Origin: Nakazawaea peltata
Lineage: Eukaryota; Ascomycota; Pichiomycetes; Alaninales; Pachysolenaceae
NCBI GenBank assembly: GCA_001599355.1
Contig: BCGQ01000004.1
Coordinates: 751,249 to 815,248 of the forward strand
Length of the DNA: 64,000 nucleotides
Reading direction: 5' to 3'
A program made the translations under genes and the position numbers. The first letter of the stretch is position 1, and each line of letters opens with the position of its first letter. The notes under the pieces were generated by a model. The model saw nothing but the letters and a program-made list of their open reading frames with translations, made no database searches and had not been told where the DNA came from. Shown one piece after another: positions 37,489 to 49,160 of this stretch.

Positions 37489-39009
37489 ATGTCTACTAGA
37501 GATATTCCACCATCGACTTCAGCTGCTGCTGCTCAAGCTGCTTTGGCCGGATCTTCCACCAATCTTAATGCCGCATCTCAACAGCCATCATACAGTAACC
37601 TCAACGCTGCTGCTGGAGCCAATAACAATAACAACTCTGGTCTGCTGGCACCACAACAATCTTTAGCATCGTCTTCCAGTAGTTCTGGTGGCAACTCTCA
37701 AATCGTTGGTTTACACTACAAATTGGGTAAGAAAGTAGGCGAAGGTTCGTTTGGTGTTATCTTTGAAGGTACCAATATGATCAATGGTGTTCCAGTGGCT
37801 ATCAAATTCGAACCTAGAAAGACCGAGGCTCCACAATTGAGAGATGAATACAGAACTTACAAACATCTCAGTGGATCTCCAGGTATTCCAAACCTGTATT
37901 ATTTTGGTCAAGAAGGTTTACACAACATTTTAGTCATTGATTTGTTAGGTCCATCTTTAGAAGATTTGTTCGATTGGTGTAACCGTCGTTTCACCATTAA
38001 GACTGTAGTTCAAGTCCTGGTTCAAATGATTACTTTGATTGAAGAAGTTCATCTGCATGATTTGATCTACAGAGATATCAAGCCAGATAACTTCCTTATT
38101 GGAAGACCAGGATTAGCTGATGAACATCAAGTTCATTTGATCGATTTCGGTATGCTGAAGCAATACAGAGATCCAAGAACCAAGCAACACATTCCTTATC
38201 GTGAGAAGAAATCTTTGAGTGGAACTCTGCGTTACATGTCTGTTAATACTCATTTAGGTAGAGAGCAAAGTAGAAGAGACGATTTGGAGCTGTTGGGTCA
38301 CGTTTTCTTCTACTTCTTAAGAGGTCAATTGCCATGGCAAGGATTGAAGCTGCCAACCAACAAACAAAAATACGAAAAGATTGGTGAAAAGAAGAGAACC
38401 ACTCCAGTTTTAGATTTATGTGCCGGGTTACCAAAACAATTTGCCATTTATTTGGAAACCGTTAGAGGATTACTGTTTGACCTGGAACCAGATTACAATT
38501 ATTTGCGTAACTTGTTGTTATCACTGTTGGATGATTTAGGAGACGAGCCAGATGGAAGTTATGACTGGCAAAAGTTGAATGGAGGTCGTGGTTGGGATCT
38601 GCTGATCAATAAAAAACCAAACTTGCATGGTTATGGTCATCCAAACCCACCAGGTGAAAGAGATAGACGTCATCATCACGGTCATCATCACAACTCCCAA
38701 CAACAACAACAACTGCAATTACAACAACTGCAAAGAAGAAACCAACAATCAAGAACTCAGCAATACTCTTCTCTGCAATTACAACAACAACAACAACAAC
38801 AAATGCAACAACAATTTGTTTCTAGTGCTAGAAACAATAGCAGACCGTTACCTCAAGTTCCTTCTCAAACTCAATTGATGCAACAACTGGACTATCCTCA
38901 ATACAAGTCCAAGCAGGAGCCAATACTAGACAACACAGACAATGGCATCTCTAGACAAGAAATGAACAACCAAGATGACGAAAAGAAAAAGTTCTGTTTC
39001 TGTTTCTAG
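37489..39009 (+). CDS. YCK2: YCK2-type plasma-membrane casein kinase I
   Basis: Yck1/2 are membrane-bound casein kinases acting in nutrient sensing, endocytosis and morphogenesis. The 506-residue protein has a Ser/Ala/Asn-rich head and a kinase domain at about 76-355 (GEGSFGVIFEG, AIKFEPR, YRDIKPDNF, IDFGM, HIPYREKKSLSGT). A His and Gln-rich tail (CAA runs near 38700 and 38785) follows. It ends in FCFCF, two cysteines likely palmitoylated in place of the usual CC. Six CTG codons (38017, 38053, 38155, 38227, 38290, 38350) fall on kinase positions where I recall Ala in S. cerevisiae Yck2 at nearly all (VQVAVQM, HAHDL, DFGMAKQY, GTARYM, LKAP). YCK1/YCK2 are post-duplication paralogues; here one gene. 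Confidence 0.95.
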   Translation: MSTRDIPPSTSAAAAQAALAGSSTNLNAASQQPSYSNLNAAAGANNNNNSGLLAPQQSLASSSSSSGGNSQIVGLHYKLGKKVGEGSFGVIFEGTNMINGVPVAIKFEPRKTEAPQLRDEYRTYKHLSGSPGIPNLYYFGQEGLHNILVIDLLGPSLEDLFDWCNRRFTIKTVVQVLVQMITLIEEVHLHDLIYRDIKPDNFLIGRPGLADEHQVHLIDFGMLKQYRDPRTKQHIPYREKKSLSGTLRYMSVNTHLGREQSRRDDLELLGHVFFYFLRGQLPWQGLKLPTNKQKYEKIGEKKRTTPVLDLCAGLPKQFAIYLETVRGLLFDLEPDYNYLRNLLLSLLDDLGDEPDGSYDWQKLNGGRGWDLLINKKPNLHGYGHPNPPGERDRRHHHGHHHNSQQQQQLQLQQLQRRNQQSRTQQYSSLQLQQQQQQQMQQQFVSSARNNSRPLPQVPSQTQLMQQLDYPQYKSKQEPILDNTDNGISRQEMNNQDDEKKKFCFCF

Positions 39010-39487
39010 ATCATTGTGCCATATCTCCGTTGTGGTTAGAAAAAGTTTGAAAATGAAAAACCTAAAAAAAAAACTTCTAATTGATCGTTGAAGTGGTATC
39101 ACATCGACTTTATTTTATTTTATAGTATATTTACTCTTAATGTTTTGATAATTAAATGATTGGGATGTAGAATGGAGTTGAGGGAGGGGGAGGCGGGATG
39201 GTAGGGACGATAGGGAGGCAGGGAGGCAGGGATTTGTATGTTGTTGTGGTTTAGATGTAATGATGAATCCAGTGCCCTTTTAGCATTACCCTTACCTCAC
39301 CGCTCACCCCACCCCTTAGCCCCTCGCTTATTTTACCCCTTTACCCCTTTACGGCCCTTTTTTCCTTCTAATTGATCTCATCGATTTCCTCAAATTTTAT
39401 TCATTTCCCTGCAATTTCTGATTTTCTTAAGAAAAATTCACTCTCCAATAAACTTAATTCTCATCTCTTAACTAAACCCTCACCAAG
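39010..39487. other. intergenic YCK2 / 88-aa gene
   Basis: This contains a G-rich block near 39180-39235 (GGGAGGCAGGGAGGCAGGG) and, opposite in bias, a C-rich block at about 39300-39355 with repeated TTACCCCTTTACCCC words. No gene seen. Confidence 0.55.
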
Positions 39488-39754
39488 ATGTCCGAAACTT
39501 CAATGGAATATCCAAAATTCTTAGACGACAACACTCCTCCAACCTTAACTTTGGAGGAGTATGACTGTGCCCCTTGGATGAACAAAACATGTATCGATCA
39601 TGACGCTACAACCGACACTTACTTGATTGTAGAGGTGAATGAAGAAGGTGGTCCAGACAACTATAAAAGAACGATCCTGAAGATCGACCTGCGCGACAAA
39701 CAAACTTTGGATCTGATTTTCAAGAGTCTGCAGGATAAATTTAAGAACATGTGA
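39488..39754 (+). CDS. small conserved-looking protein, 88 aa, unknown
   Basis: I do not recognise this protein. It is 88 residues, acidic in the first half, with two cysteines in a short CAPWMNKTC segment (residues 28-36) and a C-terminal helical part (KQTLDLIFKSLQDKFKNM). There is no signal peptide, membrane helix or presequence. Codon use is well ordered, as in the neighbours, and a clean CACCAAG leader precedes the ATG, which supports a real gene. Function is left open. Confidence 0.65.
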   Translation: MSETSMEYPKFLDDNTPPTLTLEEYDCAPWMNKTCIDHDATTDTYLIVEVNEEGGPDNYKRTILKIDLRDKQTLDLIFKSLQDKFKNM

Positions 39755-39830
39755 TTATATAAGCGGGGGGATGCATTATATGTATATAAAGGATATTAAT
39801 ATTATAGTGTTAACATAGGAGGGATGTAAA

Positions 39831-41854
<2,024 letters not shown>

Positions 41855-42550
41855 ATGGCGATCCACCAGGAAAACACTCGCCGTAAAGTCACCTCTTTAA
41901 GTCGACTTTGTGTCCTCAAACTCTCATCGAATCTTACTCGACTTAAAGAGGTACCTCATCTTTCAACTTATTATCATCTTTTGGAGCCGGTATTCAGCAA
42001 ACTTTCGAAACATCAGCTTTTCATACTCGAGACAAATGATCCAGACTTGATTCCAATGACTGGACCCCTTTGGGATAAACTTCTACAACTGAAATTCCCC
42101 AAGCAACTGAACTCCAAACATAGGGACCAACTGTTAAGCTCAAGGGATTTATATTTGAAGTTGGAGACCGAACAAAATTTGAAGCATGAACATCTGAAAC
42201 AAAAGCTTCGTATGCATACTAAACTGTTGGAACAACGTAAAAATTCCAACAGAATAGAAGTCATCGATCACGTGCCCACAAGGGCAGAGCTTAGACAACA
42301 ACAGTTGCAAAAACCCCAGTTCAAAAGCTCGATATTACAAAAGATCAAGAAAGATTTCTCGGGGAAAGAAGGTAAATTCAAGCATGATATCAAGTTTACA
42401 CAACAACAGCAAATATCTAGGAAGAGATCATCTCCAACAATGCCGGACACTGTTGTGAAGATGCAGAAATCTCAACCTCTGCGGAAACCTTTACCTTCAT
42501 TACCACCTCAGCAAAAGAAATCTTCTATTTTCATCAAAATAGGACGATAA
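41855..42550 (+). CDS. ELA1: ELA1, elongin A-like
   Basis: Elongin A is the substrate-recognition subunit of an elongin B/C-Cul3-type ubiquitin ligase that removes stalled RNA polymerase II. The 231-residue protein has the N-terminal elongin-A/F-box-like region (SLSRLCVLKLSSNLTRLKEVPHL, then YYHLLEPVFSKLSKHQLFILE and PLWDKLLQLKFP) within residues 14-85. A long basic helix follows, with a Lys/Gln/Pro-rich tail. It is shorter than S. cerevisiae Ela1 (379), mainly in the tail. The family call rests on the N-terminal pattern. Confidence 0.75.
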   Translation: MAIHQENTRRKVTSLSRLCVLKLSSNLTRLKEVPHLSTYYHLLEPVFSKLSKHQLFILETNDPDLIPMTGPLWDKLLQLKFPKQLNSKHRDQLLSSRDLYLKLETEQNLKHEHLKQKLRMHTKLLEQRKNSNRIEVIDHVPTRAELRQQQLQKPQFKSSILQKIKKDFSGKEGKFKHDIKFTQQQQISRKRSSPTMPDTVVKMQKSQPLRKPLPSLPPQQKKSSIFIKIGR

Positions 42551-42585
42551 CTAGGACATTTAATCATCATTTAATATACATTCGT

Positions 42586-43419
42586 TTATACACGTTTGAA
42601 CTTCTTTTTCTGTCTCTGTAGCAGCGATTCTTCTACGTCTTCTATACTTCTTTTATCACTGGTGACATCTCTAACAAGTTGTTTGTAACTTTTGAATCTC
42701 AAATGACCGTTTAATATGACTTTTAATGCGATTTCAGACATCGATTTGATGCAGCTATTATGATCTAAACCTAAGACGATTAAGAGGTTGGTGACGTCGA
42801 ATTGCAGTTTCAAATTGACGGCACTAGTTGCTCCACTCGAGATGACTAACCCACGAGATCTAGAAGCCCTAATTAAAGAAAGTGTGTTCAGGTAAAATTG
42901 TCTCTTGGCTGAGGACACAGAAGTGAATAATGGCAGGTAAACGATCTCAAATTTGATTCCTTTCTCTACTGCACTATTGACAAGCTTGTGTCTTAAGAAA
43001 CAAGGTAATTTTTGGTCGAATTTGAATGAAATCAAGTCAATATCTTGATTCACCAGCAACATGACCAGTTTCTCACTTAATGGTTGGACACTAATGATAT
43101 CAAATTGGGATCCAAATTTGGCTAAATTGACAGAGTTGGAAGTCTCTTCGACAACCAAGGTGAGTCTGGTATATATCTTCATGGTTTTTAATTTGGGTTC
43201 AGATTCGATGAAACTAAGATCAATAGGGTTCAAATTTCCTTTCTGTTGTTTAGTGATGTTCTTCAAGTTGTCCTGATTGAGAGTGAAATTGATCAGTATG
43301 TGGGTGTATTGTAAAGTATTAGCGAACAATAAGGTCAGTTTCAACTGAGAAAGTTGTTGGTTTGTCGGCACTGAGTAATCGTTGCATGGCCATGGTATAT
43401 TTAAGTCGCATAAGACCAT
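42586..43419 (-). CDS. RPP1: RPP1, RNase P/MRP subunit (p30 family)
   Basis: Rpp1 is a TIM-barrel-like protein subunit of nuclear RNase P and RNase MRP, which process tRNA and rRNA precursors. I start at the ATG at 43419 (MVLCDLNIPWP), giving 277 residues, because S. cerevisiae Rpp1 begins MLVDLNVPWP. The frame continues upstream into a Phe/Leu/Ser-rich stretch that looks untranslated. Seen are YTHILINFTLN, NPIDLSF, IYTRLTLVVEE, QDIDLISFKFDQKLPCFLRHK, KGIKFEIVYLP, RASRSRGLVISSGA and LNGHLRFKSYKQL, all in the family order. The tail is basic. Confidence 0.9.
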   Translation of the reverse strand: MVLCDLNIPWPCNDYSVPTNQQLSQLKLTLLFANTLQYTHILINFTLNQDNLKNITKQQKGNLNPIDLSFIESEPKLKTMKIYTRLTLVVEETSNSVNLAKFGSQFDIISVQPLSEKLVMLLVNQDIDLISFKFDQKLPCFLRHKLVNSAVEKGIKFEIVYLPLFTSVSSAKRQFYLNTLSLIRASRSRGLVISSGATSAVNLKLQFDVTNLLIVLGLDHNSCIKSMSEIALKVILNGHLRFKSYKQLVRDVTSDKRSIEDVEESLLQRQKKKFKRV

Positions 43420-44027
43420 TTTGGGAGTACTAGAGAGGGACTTGACTTGATAGGGATGAAAATTTTTGTCTATAGGAAAATTATGAGAAGGTAGTGGAAA
43501 ATAGTAAGGAAAAACAGTGAGTGAAAGTAGGGAAATAGTAAGGGAAAATAGTGAGGAAAAACAGTGGGAAAAACAGTAGGCAAAACAGGGAAATACTAAG
43601 AAATGATGGAGCTTCAAAGAGTAAAAATAAGCTAAGAAATTAAGAGATGAGATGAGCAAAATATCAATAACATTACAATAACATTACAAGGATATAAAAT
43701 AAAGTCATTGAGGTTTACCGGCAGGTGTTCAGATTTCTAAATTCTGAACATCTCATCTTTACCGATCTGAGCACTGAATTTGCGCTCATTCAGAATCGTA
43801 CGTGTTCCGCTTCCTCCGTCCCCCTCTCTGTCCCACAACTGTCCCTCCTTCTATCCCCTTCCATTCTCCAGATCCTCATTTGTAAGCGAAATCTCGCGCA
43901 CTGCATAAATCGAGGAACAATCTCACTCACAAGAGGTGGCAATACACTGGTGGCAACAGTGGCAATAGTCACATATAAAAGAGTGGAACACCTATCTCAT
44001 CTGTCAACTTATCCATATCATCCAACC
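43420..44027. other. divergent promoter RPP1 / CUZ1
   Basis: The RPP1 side has repeated GGAAAAACAGT/GAAATAGTAAGG words (about 43495-43590). Frames on both strands extend through here from the true genes, but no conserved protein is encoded. No further gene. Confidence 0.55.
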
Positions 44028-44879
44028 ATGACCCAACCAACTACAGCTTCTTATTCCCTGCAGGACAACTTTGACAAATCCCGTACTATGATGGATAACA
44101 TAGGGGAACATTGTGTGGAATGTAATCAGTTAGATTTCCTTCCATTCACATGTCATTTATGTCATAAATCATATTGTTCACTGCATCGTCTGTTATATAA
44201 TGAGCATGAGTGTGTGAAGAAGAGTATTCAGACCAAGACATCGAGCACTAGCTCCAATACTGGGACCAGCACTGGCTCCGGCTCTGTCAAACTGTTGTTT
44301 CCTGACCGCGCTAAACAATGGGAAGAAGGTCAAGCTGCAGCTTTAAAGAATAAATCAAACTCAATATTAGGTCAAATGGAACTGAAAGAAGATAATTTGG
44401 CCAAATCCCTGCTACTTAAGTTAAAAAAGTTCCTCAAGAAGCAACAAAAGACAGGAATCCTGTCCAAATTCGCTAAGAAATCTACAAGCACAGTTACAAG
44501 CAGAATAGTGGAAGTTGCAAAATTGAAGAAAATCGCTATTGGTGATCTGAAGGTACCCTCTTCAGAGAGATTATATATATATGTGAGGTATGTTCCTTCA
44601 TTAGAGGAAAGCAAAGCCGACAAAGATGGCAAATTAATAGGTATTTGGGTCTCAAGAACATGGCCAATAGGTAGACTTCTTGATCAAGCATCATTACATT
44701 TGAAAATTAAGAATGAAAATAACAGGACTCAAGATCCCGAAAAAAAATTGACCATCTTCAGAGCTCCTAGACATTCAGAAACCGATAAAGAACCGGTATA
44801 TATTCCAGCTAATTCACGTGTTATTAAAGAAGTCGAAGATGGAGATACTCTTTATGTGGTCAGAGGTGCAGCTATTTAG
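44028..44879 (+). CDS. CUZ1: CUZ1, Cdc48-associated AN1 zinc-finger protein
   Basis: Cuz1 links the Cdc48/p97 ATPase to the proteasome and helps in arsenite tolerance. I start at 44028 (MTQPTTASYS), giving 283 residues (S. cerevisiae 274). The open frame reaches further upstream into a promoter-like, Ser-rich stretch. The AN1 finger is CVECNQLDFLPFTCHLCHKSYCSLH then HEC at about residues 35-62. A Ser/Thr linker and basic helix follow. The C-terminal ubiquitin-like domain has LYIYVRYVP, IWVSRTWPIGRLLDQAS and the end GDTLYVVRG. Its stop overlaps that of the convergent CSL4 gene by 4 bp. Confidence 0.9.
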   Translation: MTQPTTASYSLQDNFDKSRTMMDNIGEHCVECNQLDFLPFTCHLCHKSYCSLHRLLYNEHECVKKSIQTKTSSTSSNTGTSTGSGSVKLLFPDRAKQWEEGQAAALKNKSNSILGQMELKEDNLAKSLLLKLKKFLKKQQKTGILSKFAKKSTSTVTSRIVEVAKLKKIAIGDLKVPSSERLYIYVRYVPSLEESKADKDGKLIGIWVSRTWPIGRLLDQASLHLKIKNENNRTQDPEKKLTIFRAPRHSETDKEPVYIPANSRVIKEVEDGDTLYVVRGAAI

Positions 44880-45748
44880 AAAGGCTTTGCACATTTTCTC
44901 AATTCGACATCTCCAGTGGATATTTCAATCATAGTCTCCCAATCCAACAGGAACATGGATTCTCCTTCACCATTTTTCAGCTTGGCAAATACGACTCCGA
45001 GATCATTACGGGCCGTACTCAAATAATAATTAGATCCATCTCCCTTTGAGATGATTATCAGTCTTAAGACATCTCCGGGTTTAAAATTCTCATAAATCTT
45101 CAACTTATCACGTTCTGTAGATCTAATATCTTGTAATCTAATAATACCTTTGAAGTTTTCTCCCACATCAGCAGAGTTGTTACTCAAGGCCGTAGTTGCA
45201 ACGGTAGAAAAGGTCGAAGGGTTCAGGTTCTGAGAAATTTCACTCAGATCTATACCGGAATCCTTAGTGATTAAACCTCTATTTTCCACAGCTATGATCT
45301 CTACATTCAGTTGACGGTTGGAGATCCTCATAACACGACATAGTACCACGTCATTCTCTTGAGGTAACAAACTAGACGAAGTGGTGTTCAGTAATATTTT
45401 TTCACCTTCTTTACTAATCTTAATGGGGGTTAAATCAATGTCCATAGAATTGGTATTCTGATCAGTGGTAAAGTCAGAATAATCATTATTCTTGTTTATC
45501 ACACTGAGTATGTATTCATGGGTTGTTTCATGGTTTTCTTCATCAATTTCTCTCTCATATACCCTGACATGGCCTAAAAGAGTAGAAGTCACCACAGTAA
45601 CAGGTTTACCTTCTACTTCAATAGACTGTAAACGGGTCCCAGGACCCGGAATATACTTAATAATGCTTTTATCCAGTTCTACATCGAACTGAGGAGCCAA
45701 TGGTTGACCAGGAACGGCTACTTTCGGTATTTCAATCATATTTTCCAA
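44876..45748 (-). CDS. CSL4: CSL4, RNA exosome cap subunit
   Basis: Csl4 is one of three S1/KH cap proteins of the RNA exosome. The 290-residue protein (S. cerevisiae 292) has an N-terminal domain with VAVPGQPLAP and YIPGPGTRLQSIEVEGKPVTVVTSTLLG. An S1 fold follows (DVVLCRVMRISNRQLNVEII, GENFKGIIRLQDIRSTERDKLKIYENFKPGDVLRLIIISKG), and then a zinc-ribbon-like C-terminal domain (YYLSTARNDLGVVFAK, then the end VELRKCAKPF). The YLSTARNDLGVVFA segment is strongly typical of the family. Confidence 0.93.
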   Translation of the reverse strand: MENMIEIPKVAVPGQPLAPQFDVELDKSIIKYIPGPGTRLQSIEVEGKPVTVVTSTLLGHVRVYEREIDEENHETTHEYILSVINKNNDYSDFTTDQNTNSMDIDLTPIKISKEGEKILLNTTSSSLLPQENDVVLCRVMRISNRQLNVEIIAVENRGLITKDSGIDLSEISQNLNPSTFSTVATTALSNNSADVGENFKGIIRLQDIRSTERDKLKIYENFKPGDVLRLIIISKGDGSNYYLSTARNDLGVVFAKLKNGEGESMFLLDWETMIEISTGDVELRKCAKPF

Positions 45749-45968
45749 TCTTCCTTCATCATCTTCATCTCTCTTCCTGCCTTTACTTAAAAATTTTACT
45801 TAAAATTTTGCCAGAGCATATTACGAATCTACAGATGATATACATGAGCATATTACGAATTATATTATTTTGAGGTGCTGAGCAGTTTACGAATTACCTC
45901 CCTAGAAAAAGTGGACAACAAAACAAAACAGCGGCTAATCCCAAACCATTAAATTAACCGAGGTAGAG

Positions 45969-47456
45969 ATGGTTGAAGTATCGTTAACAATTGGTAAATT
46001 GGATGCGTCTTTGGCATTGTTATTGACCAAAGACCACCATTTGATCGAGTTCCCGACAATTTTATTGCCTGATGGAGTTGTCGCCGGATCCGTCGTTAAG
46101 ATCAAATGTGATAGAGATCTCGAGTCTGAGACTAAAGAGAAGAATGAATTTGAAGAGATGCAGAGACAAATTCTCAGTACTTTTGGAGAGAAATTCCCTA
46201 AACTGCCTACTTTGACCGTTAAGAATGTCACTCAGACCAGTTGTGTTTTAGAATGGGATAGATTGGACTTGGCTACCTCTTCTATTAAGTCTTTGAGTTT
46301 GTATAAGGATGGGGTTAAATTGGGACAGATCCCGAATCCATTACAAAATACTACTACCAAATTGAGTGGGTTGCCAATTGACACCGAATATAAATTCCAA
46401 TTGAAGTTATCGACCACTGCTGGTGTTTTCAATAGTAATGAAGTCGTGGTGAAGACTCATAAGATGACCGATTTATCAGGTATTACGGTATGTATTGGAG
46501 AGATTGATGATGCTAGAATTTCGAGGGAGAAGATCGAAGAGTGTTTGAAGAATATGAATGCCAAGCCTTTACAGGAGAAAGTTCTGGTGGATACTACTCA
46601 TTTTATTTGCACAAAACCTAATGGTAAGGAATGGAAGAAGCTGTTAGATGGGAATATTCCAGTAGTAAGGCCAGAATGGTTGAAAGCATGTGAGTTGGAA
46701 AGACGTATTATTGGTGTTAGGATGTTTTATTTGGATGCGGATGAGGATATTTTATCTCAGAGGGATTATTGGGGAACGGGAGAATCTAGTGTGGGGGCTG
46801 AGCAGGAGCTGAAGGAGCTGGAGCCTAGTGCTCTGGAATCGACTGCTCTGGAGCTGACTGAGCTGGAACCAACTGCTCTGGAGCCAATTGAGCCAGAACA
46901 AGATGAGCCAAAGCAACCTGAGCCTTTACCTAAAGATGATGTCGAGGTTCCTGTGACGGAGGAGAAACTTGATGAAATTCCATTGGATTCTAGTGAGGCT
47001 CTGCTGAGTGAACCAGTTGAAGAGACTGTTGAACCTGCAACTGAGGAGCTGGTTACCGAAGAAGCTGTAGTTGAGGAACCTGCCGCTGAACCTGTAATTG
47101 AAGAACCTGTTGCTGAAGAACCTGTTGCTGAAGAACCTGTTGCTGAAGAACCTGTTGCTGAAGAACCTGTTGCTGAAGAACCTGTAACTGAAGAGCCTGC
47201 AACTGAAGAGACTGTTGCTGAAGCTTCAACTGAGGAACCTGCAATTGAAGAACCTGTGGTTGAGGAGCCTGTTGCTGAAGCTGCTCCAGTATCTACTGAT
47301 GAACCTGCCGATGAAACTCCTGCCGATGATCAAGACACCGCAGATGGTACAGTATCTCCAGTAGACACAACAGACATCCCAACCCCTACAACCACCTCCA
47401 ACGGTGCCTCCAAATCCAACAAGAAAAAGAAAAAGAACAACAAGAAGAAGAAATAA
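45969..47456 (+). CDS. CHS5: CHS5, exomer scaffold
   Basis: Chs5 is the core of exomer, the Golgi coat that sorts chitin synthase Chs3 to the surface. The 495-residue protein has the N-terminal dimerisation segment ([29 protein letters not shown]), an FN3 domain at about 75-165 ([29 protein letters not shown]) and a BRCT domain at about 170-262 ([38 protein letters not shown]). A low-complexity acidic repeat region follows, with about six AEEPV units encoded by 15-bp repeats near 47095-47190. It ends in a Lys-rich tail, as S. cerevisiae Chs5 does. Confidence 0.94.
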   Translation: MVEVSLTIGKLDASLALLLTKDHHLIEFPTILLPDGVVAGSVVKIKCDRDLESETKEKNEFEEMQRQILSTFGEKFPKLPTLTVKNVTQTSCVLEWDRLDLATSSIKSLSLYKDGVKLGQIPNPLQNTTTKLSGLPIDTEYKFQLKLSTTAGVFNSNEVVVKTHKMTDLSGITVCIGEIDDARISREKIEECLKNMNAKPLQEKVLVDTTHFICTKPNGKEWKKLLDGNIPVVRPEWLKACELERRIIGVRMFYLDADEDILSQRDYWGTGESSVGAEQELKELEPSALESTALELTELEPTALEPIEPEQDEPKQPEPLPKDDVEVPVTEEKLDEIPLDSSEALLSEPVEETVEPATEELVTEEAVVEEPAAEPVIEEPVAEEPVAEEPVAEEPVAEEPVAEEPVTEEPATEETVAEASTEEPAIEEPVVEEPVAEAAPVSTDEPADETPADDQDTADGTVSPVDTTDIPTPTTTSNGASKSNKKKKKNNKKKK

Positions 47457-47573
47457 TCATCCTAGATAACAATTGTGTACTTTTACAAGACATATAAATA
47501 GTAATCATTCTTTAATTGTGGTGTATAAAATGCAAGAAACACATTTGATCGTGAATTGAATATATAAGTGGAT

Positions 47574-47936
47574 CTACTCCCCAAACAATCTTCTAACCCT
47601 TCTTAAGACACTGTCCTTTTCTGGATCGTATGGGTGGTCCTTGGATGGAATCTCCAATATAGCTGGGAACAGTTTGGTGAAAGTGTCAACCTTGTATCTA
47701 ATTTTCTCGGCAATATGTTGATTGATCAATAAAATAGCAATATCATCCCTTGTCTCGGTGAAGAGGTCGAACGATTTCTCAATCTCCTCGTCCAGAGTCT
47801 TGGAGTCCACGACGATGAAGTTCTTCTCTTTATTCAATTCGGAGGAAACGGCTCCAACTCCGGCCAATAACATACCAGTTACGGTATCTTCGTCACCAAT
47901 CACCAGGATCAAGGTTCTATTCTTGTTATCAGACAT
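47574..47936 (-). CDS. VMA7: VMA7, V-ATPase subunit F
   Basis: Subunit F sits in the rotating central stalk of the vacuolar H+-ATPase V1 sector. I start at the ATG at 47936 ([19 protein letters not shown]), giving 120 residues, equal to the family (118 in S. cerevisiae); the upstream extension is not conserved. Seen are [31 protein letters not shown] and [30 protein letters not shown], the standard C-terminus. Confidence 0.96.
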   Translation of the reverse strand: MSDNKNRTLILVIGDEDTVTGMLLAGVGAVSSELNKEKNFIVVDSKTLDEEIEKSFDLFTETRDDIAILLINQHIAEKIRYKVDTFTKLFPAILEIPSKDHPYDPEKDSVLRRVRRLFGE

Positions 47937-48138
47937 CTTACGGTATCCTCTAGACCTCCAACACGGGCTAAGTTTTGGGCCTCTCATAAATTTCGCAGGC
48001 GAAAATGGGCAATATTTGCAGCAGGGTAGGAATTGGTTGGCAGTGCACGACCTTTTAATTTTTAGGGGTGGAAATCCAAGGTGAAAAATTGGAGGAGTTG
48101 AGTTAGATGGGCTACTGTTGGGGGATAGCTGAGAAGAG

Positions 48139-48963
48139 ATGTTCGGTATTTCTAGAAGTATTTTGAGGGCCAGTGTTCCTCGGAATTATAGAGCATTAAG
48201 TTCGACTGGATATCCATTGGCCGGCCACTCTAAATGGGCTAATATCAGACATGGTAAGGCTAAAAATGACCTGCAAAGAGCCGATTTGGCTTTCAAAATG
48301 GCTCAACAAATCACTATTCTGGTAAGATTAGGAGGACCAGATCCAGATGGGAACCCTCTGTTACTGAATTGTTTGGAACGTGCTAAGAAACTGAGTGTGC
48401 CTAAGAAAGTGGTAGATAACGCTATAAAGAGAGCCTCAGGTCAGGTAGATTCTAAGGAAAATTTAGAGGCCGTCACATACGAAGGGATGGGACCTCATGG
48501 TGTGGCTGTTATAGTGGAACTGTTGACTGATAACAAAAGTAGAACTATTGGGTTCGTCAAGCCTTGTTTCGGTAAGGCTGGAGGACAGTTATCTCCTACA
48601 TTGTTCATGTTTGATAAGAAGGGATTCCTCACCATTGACCGTGGAGAAAAAGAATTCGATGATCTTTTCGAGGACGTTTTAGAATCGGGAGCTGAAGATC
48701 TCGAGGAATTGCCAATTGATGCGCAGGAAAATCCAGAAGGTAAATTAGTGGAGATCATTTCTGACCCATCCGAAACTGCTACAGTACAGAAGAACTTGAA
48801 AGAGATGGGATATCTGGTGAAGGATATGAGTATCGGATATAAAGCTAAGGATGATATGATGGTGGAGTTGACCGAGGAACAACAACTGGGTGTAGACAAA
48901 TTCCTCTCAAAATTGGACGAAGTCAGCGATGTAAGTTGTGTCTACACTAACATTAAAGAATGA
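48139..48963 (+). CDS. DPC29: DPC29, mitochondrial YebC/TACO1 family translation factor
   Basis: This is a 274-residue mitochondrial member of the YebC/TACO1 family, which assists mitochondrial translation. Residues 1-28 form a basic presequence ([19 protein letters not shown]). The YebC core follows with [16 protein letters not shown], ending in [24 protein letters not shown] codons at 48319, 48358 and 48364, read as Ala, give [27 protein letters not shown], matching the general YebC pattern (I-x-V-A-V-R-x-GG-x-DP, NP-x-L). The gene name follows S. cerevisiae YGR021W. Confidence 0.88.
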   Translation: MFGISRSILRASVPRNYRALSSTGYPLAGHSKWANIRHGKAKNDLQRADLAFKMAQQITILVRLGGPDPDGNPLLLNCLERAKKLSVPKKVVDNAIKRASGQVDSKENLEAVTYEGMGPHGVAVIVELLTDNKSRTIGFVKPCFGKAGGQLSPTLFMFDKKGFLTIDRGEKEFDDLFEDVLESGAEDLEELPIDAQENPEGKLVEIISDPSETATVQKNLKEMGYLVKDMSIGYKAKDDMMVELTEEQQLGVDKFLSKLDEVSDVSCVYTNIKE

Positions 48964-49160
48964 ACCAAATCTTGTATATAAATAATTGCAGTTGGATTGA
49001 TCCTATATATGAGTACATCCCATAGAGAGACATAATAAATTATTTAAAATATTCAAAAATCAATGGTAACATGATGATTGAGAGTCTTGTTTTAGTGCGA
49101 GTATAGGTGAATTAACTTGTGAAATGAATGGAATATTTGTGTGAATCAGTCGTAGTGCAT

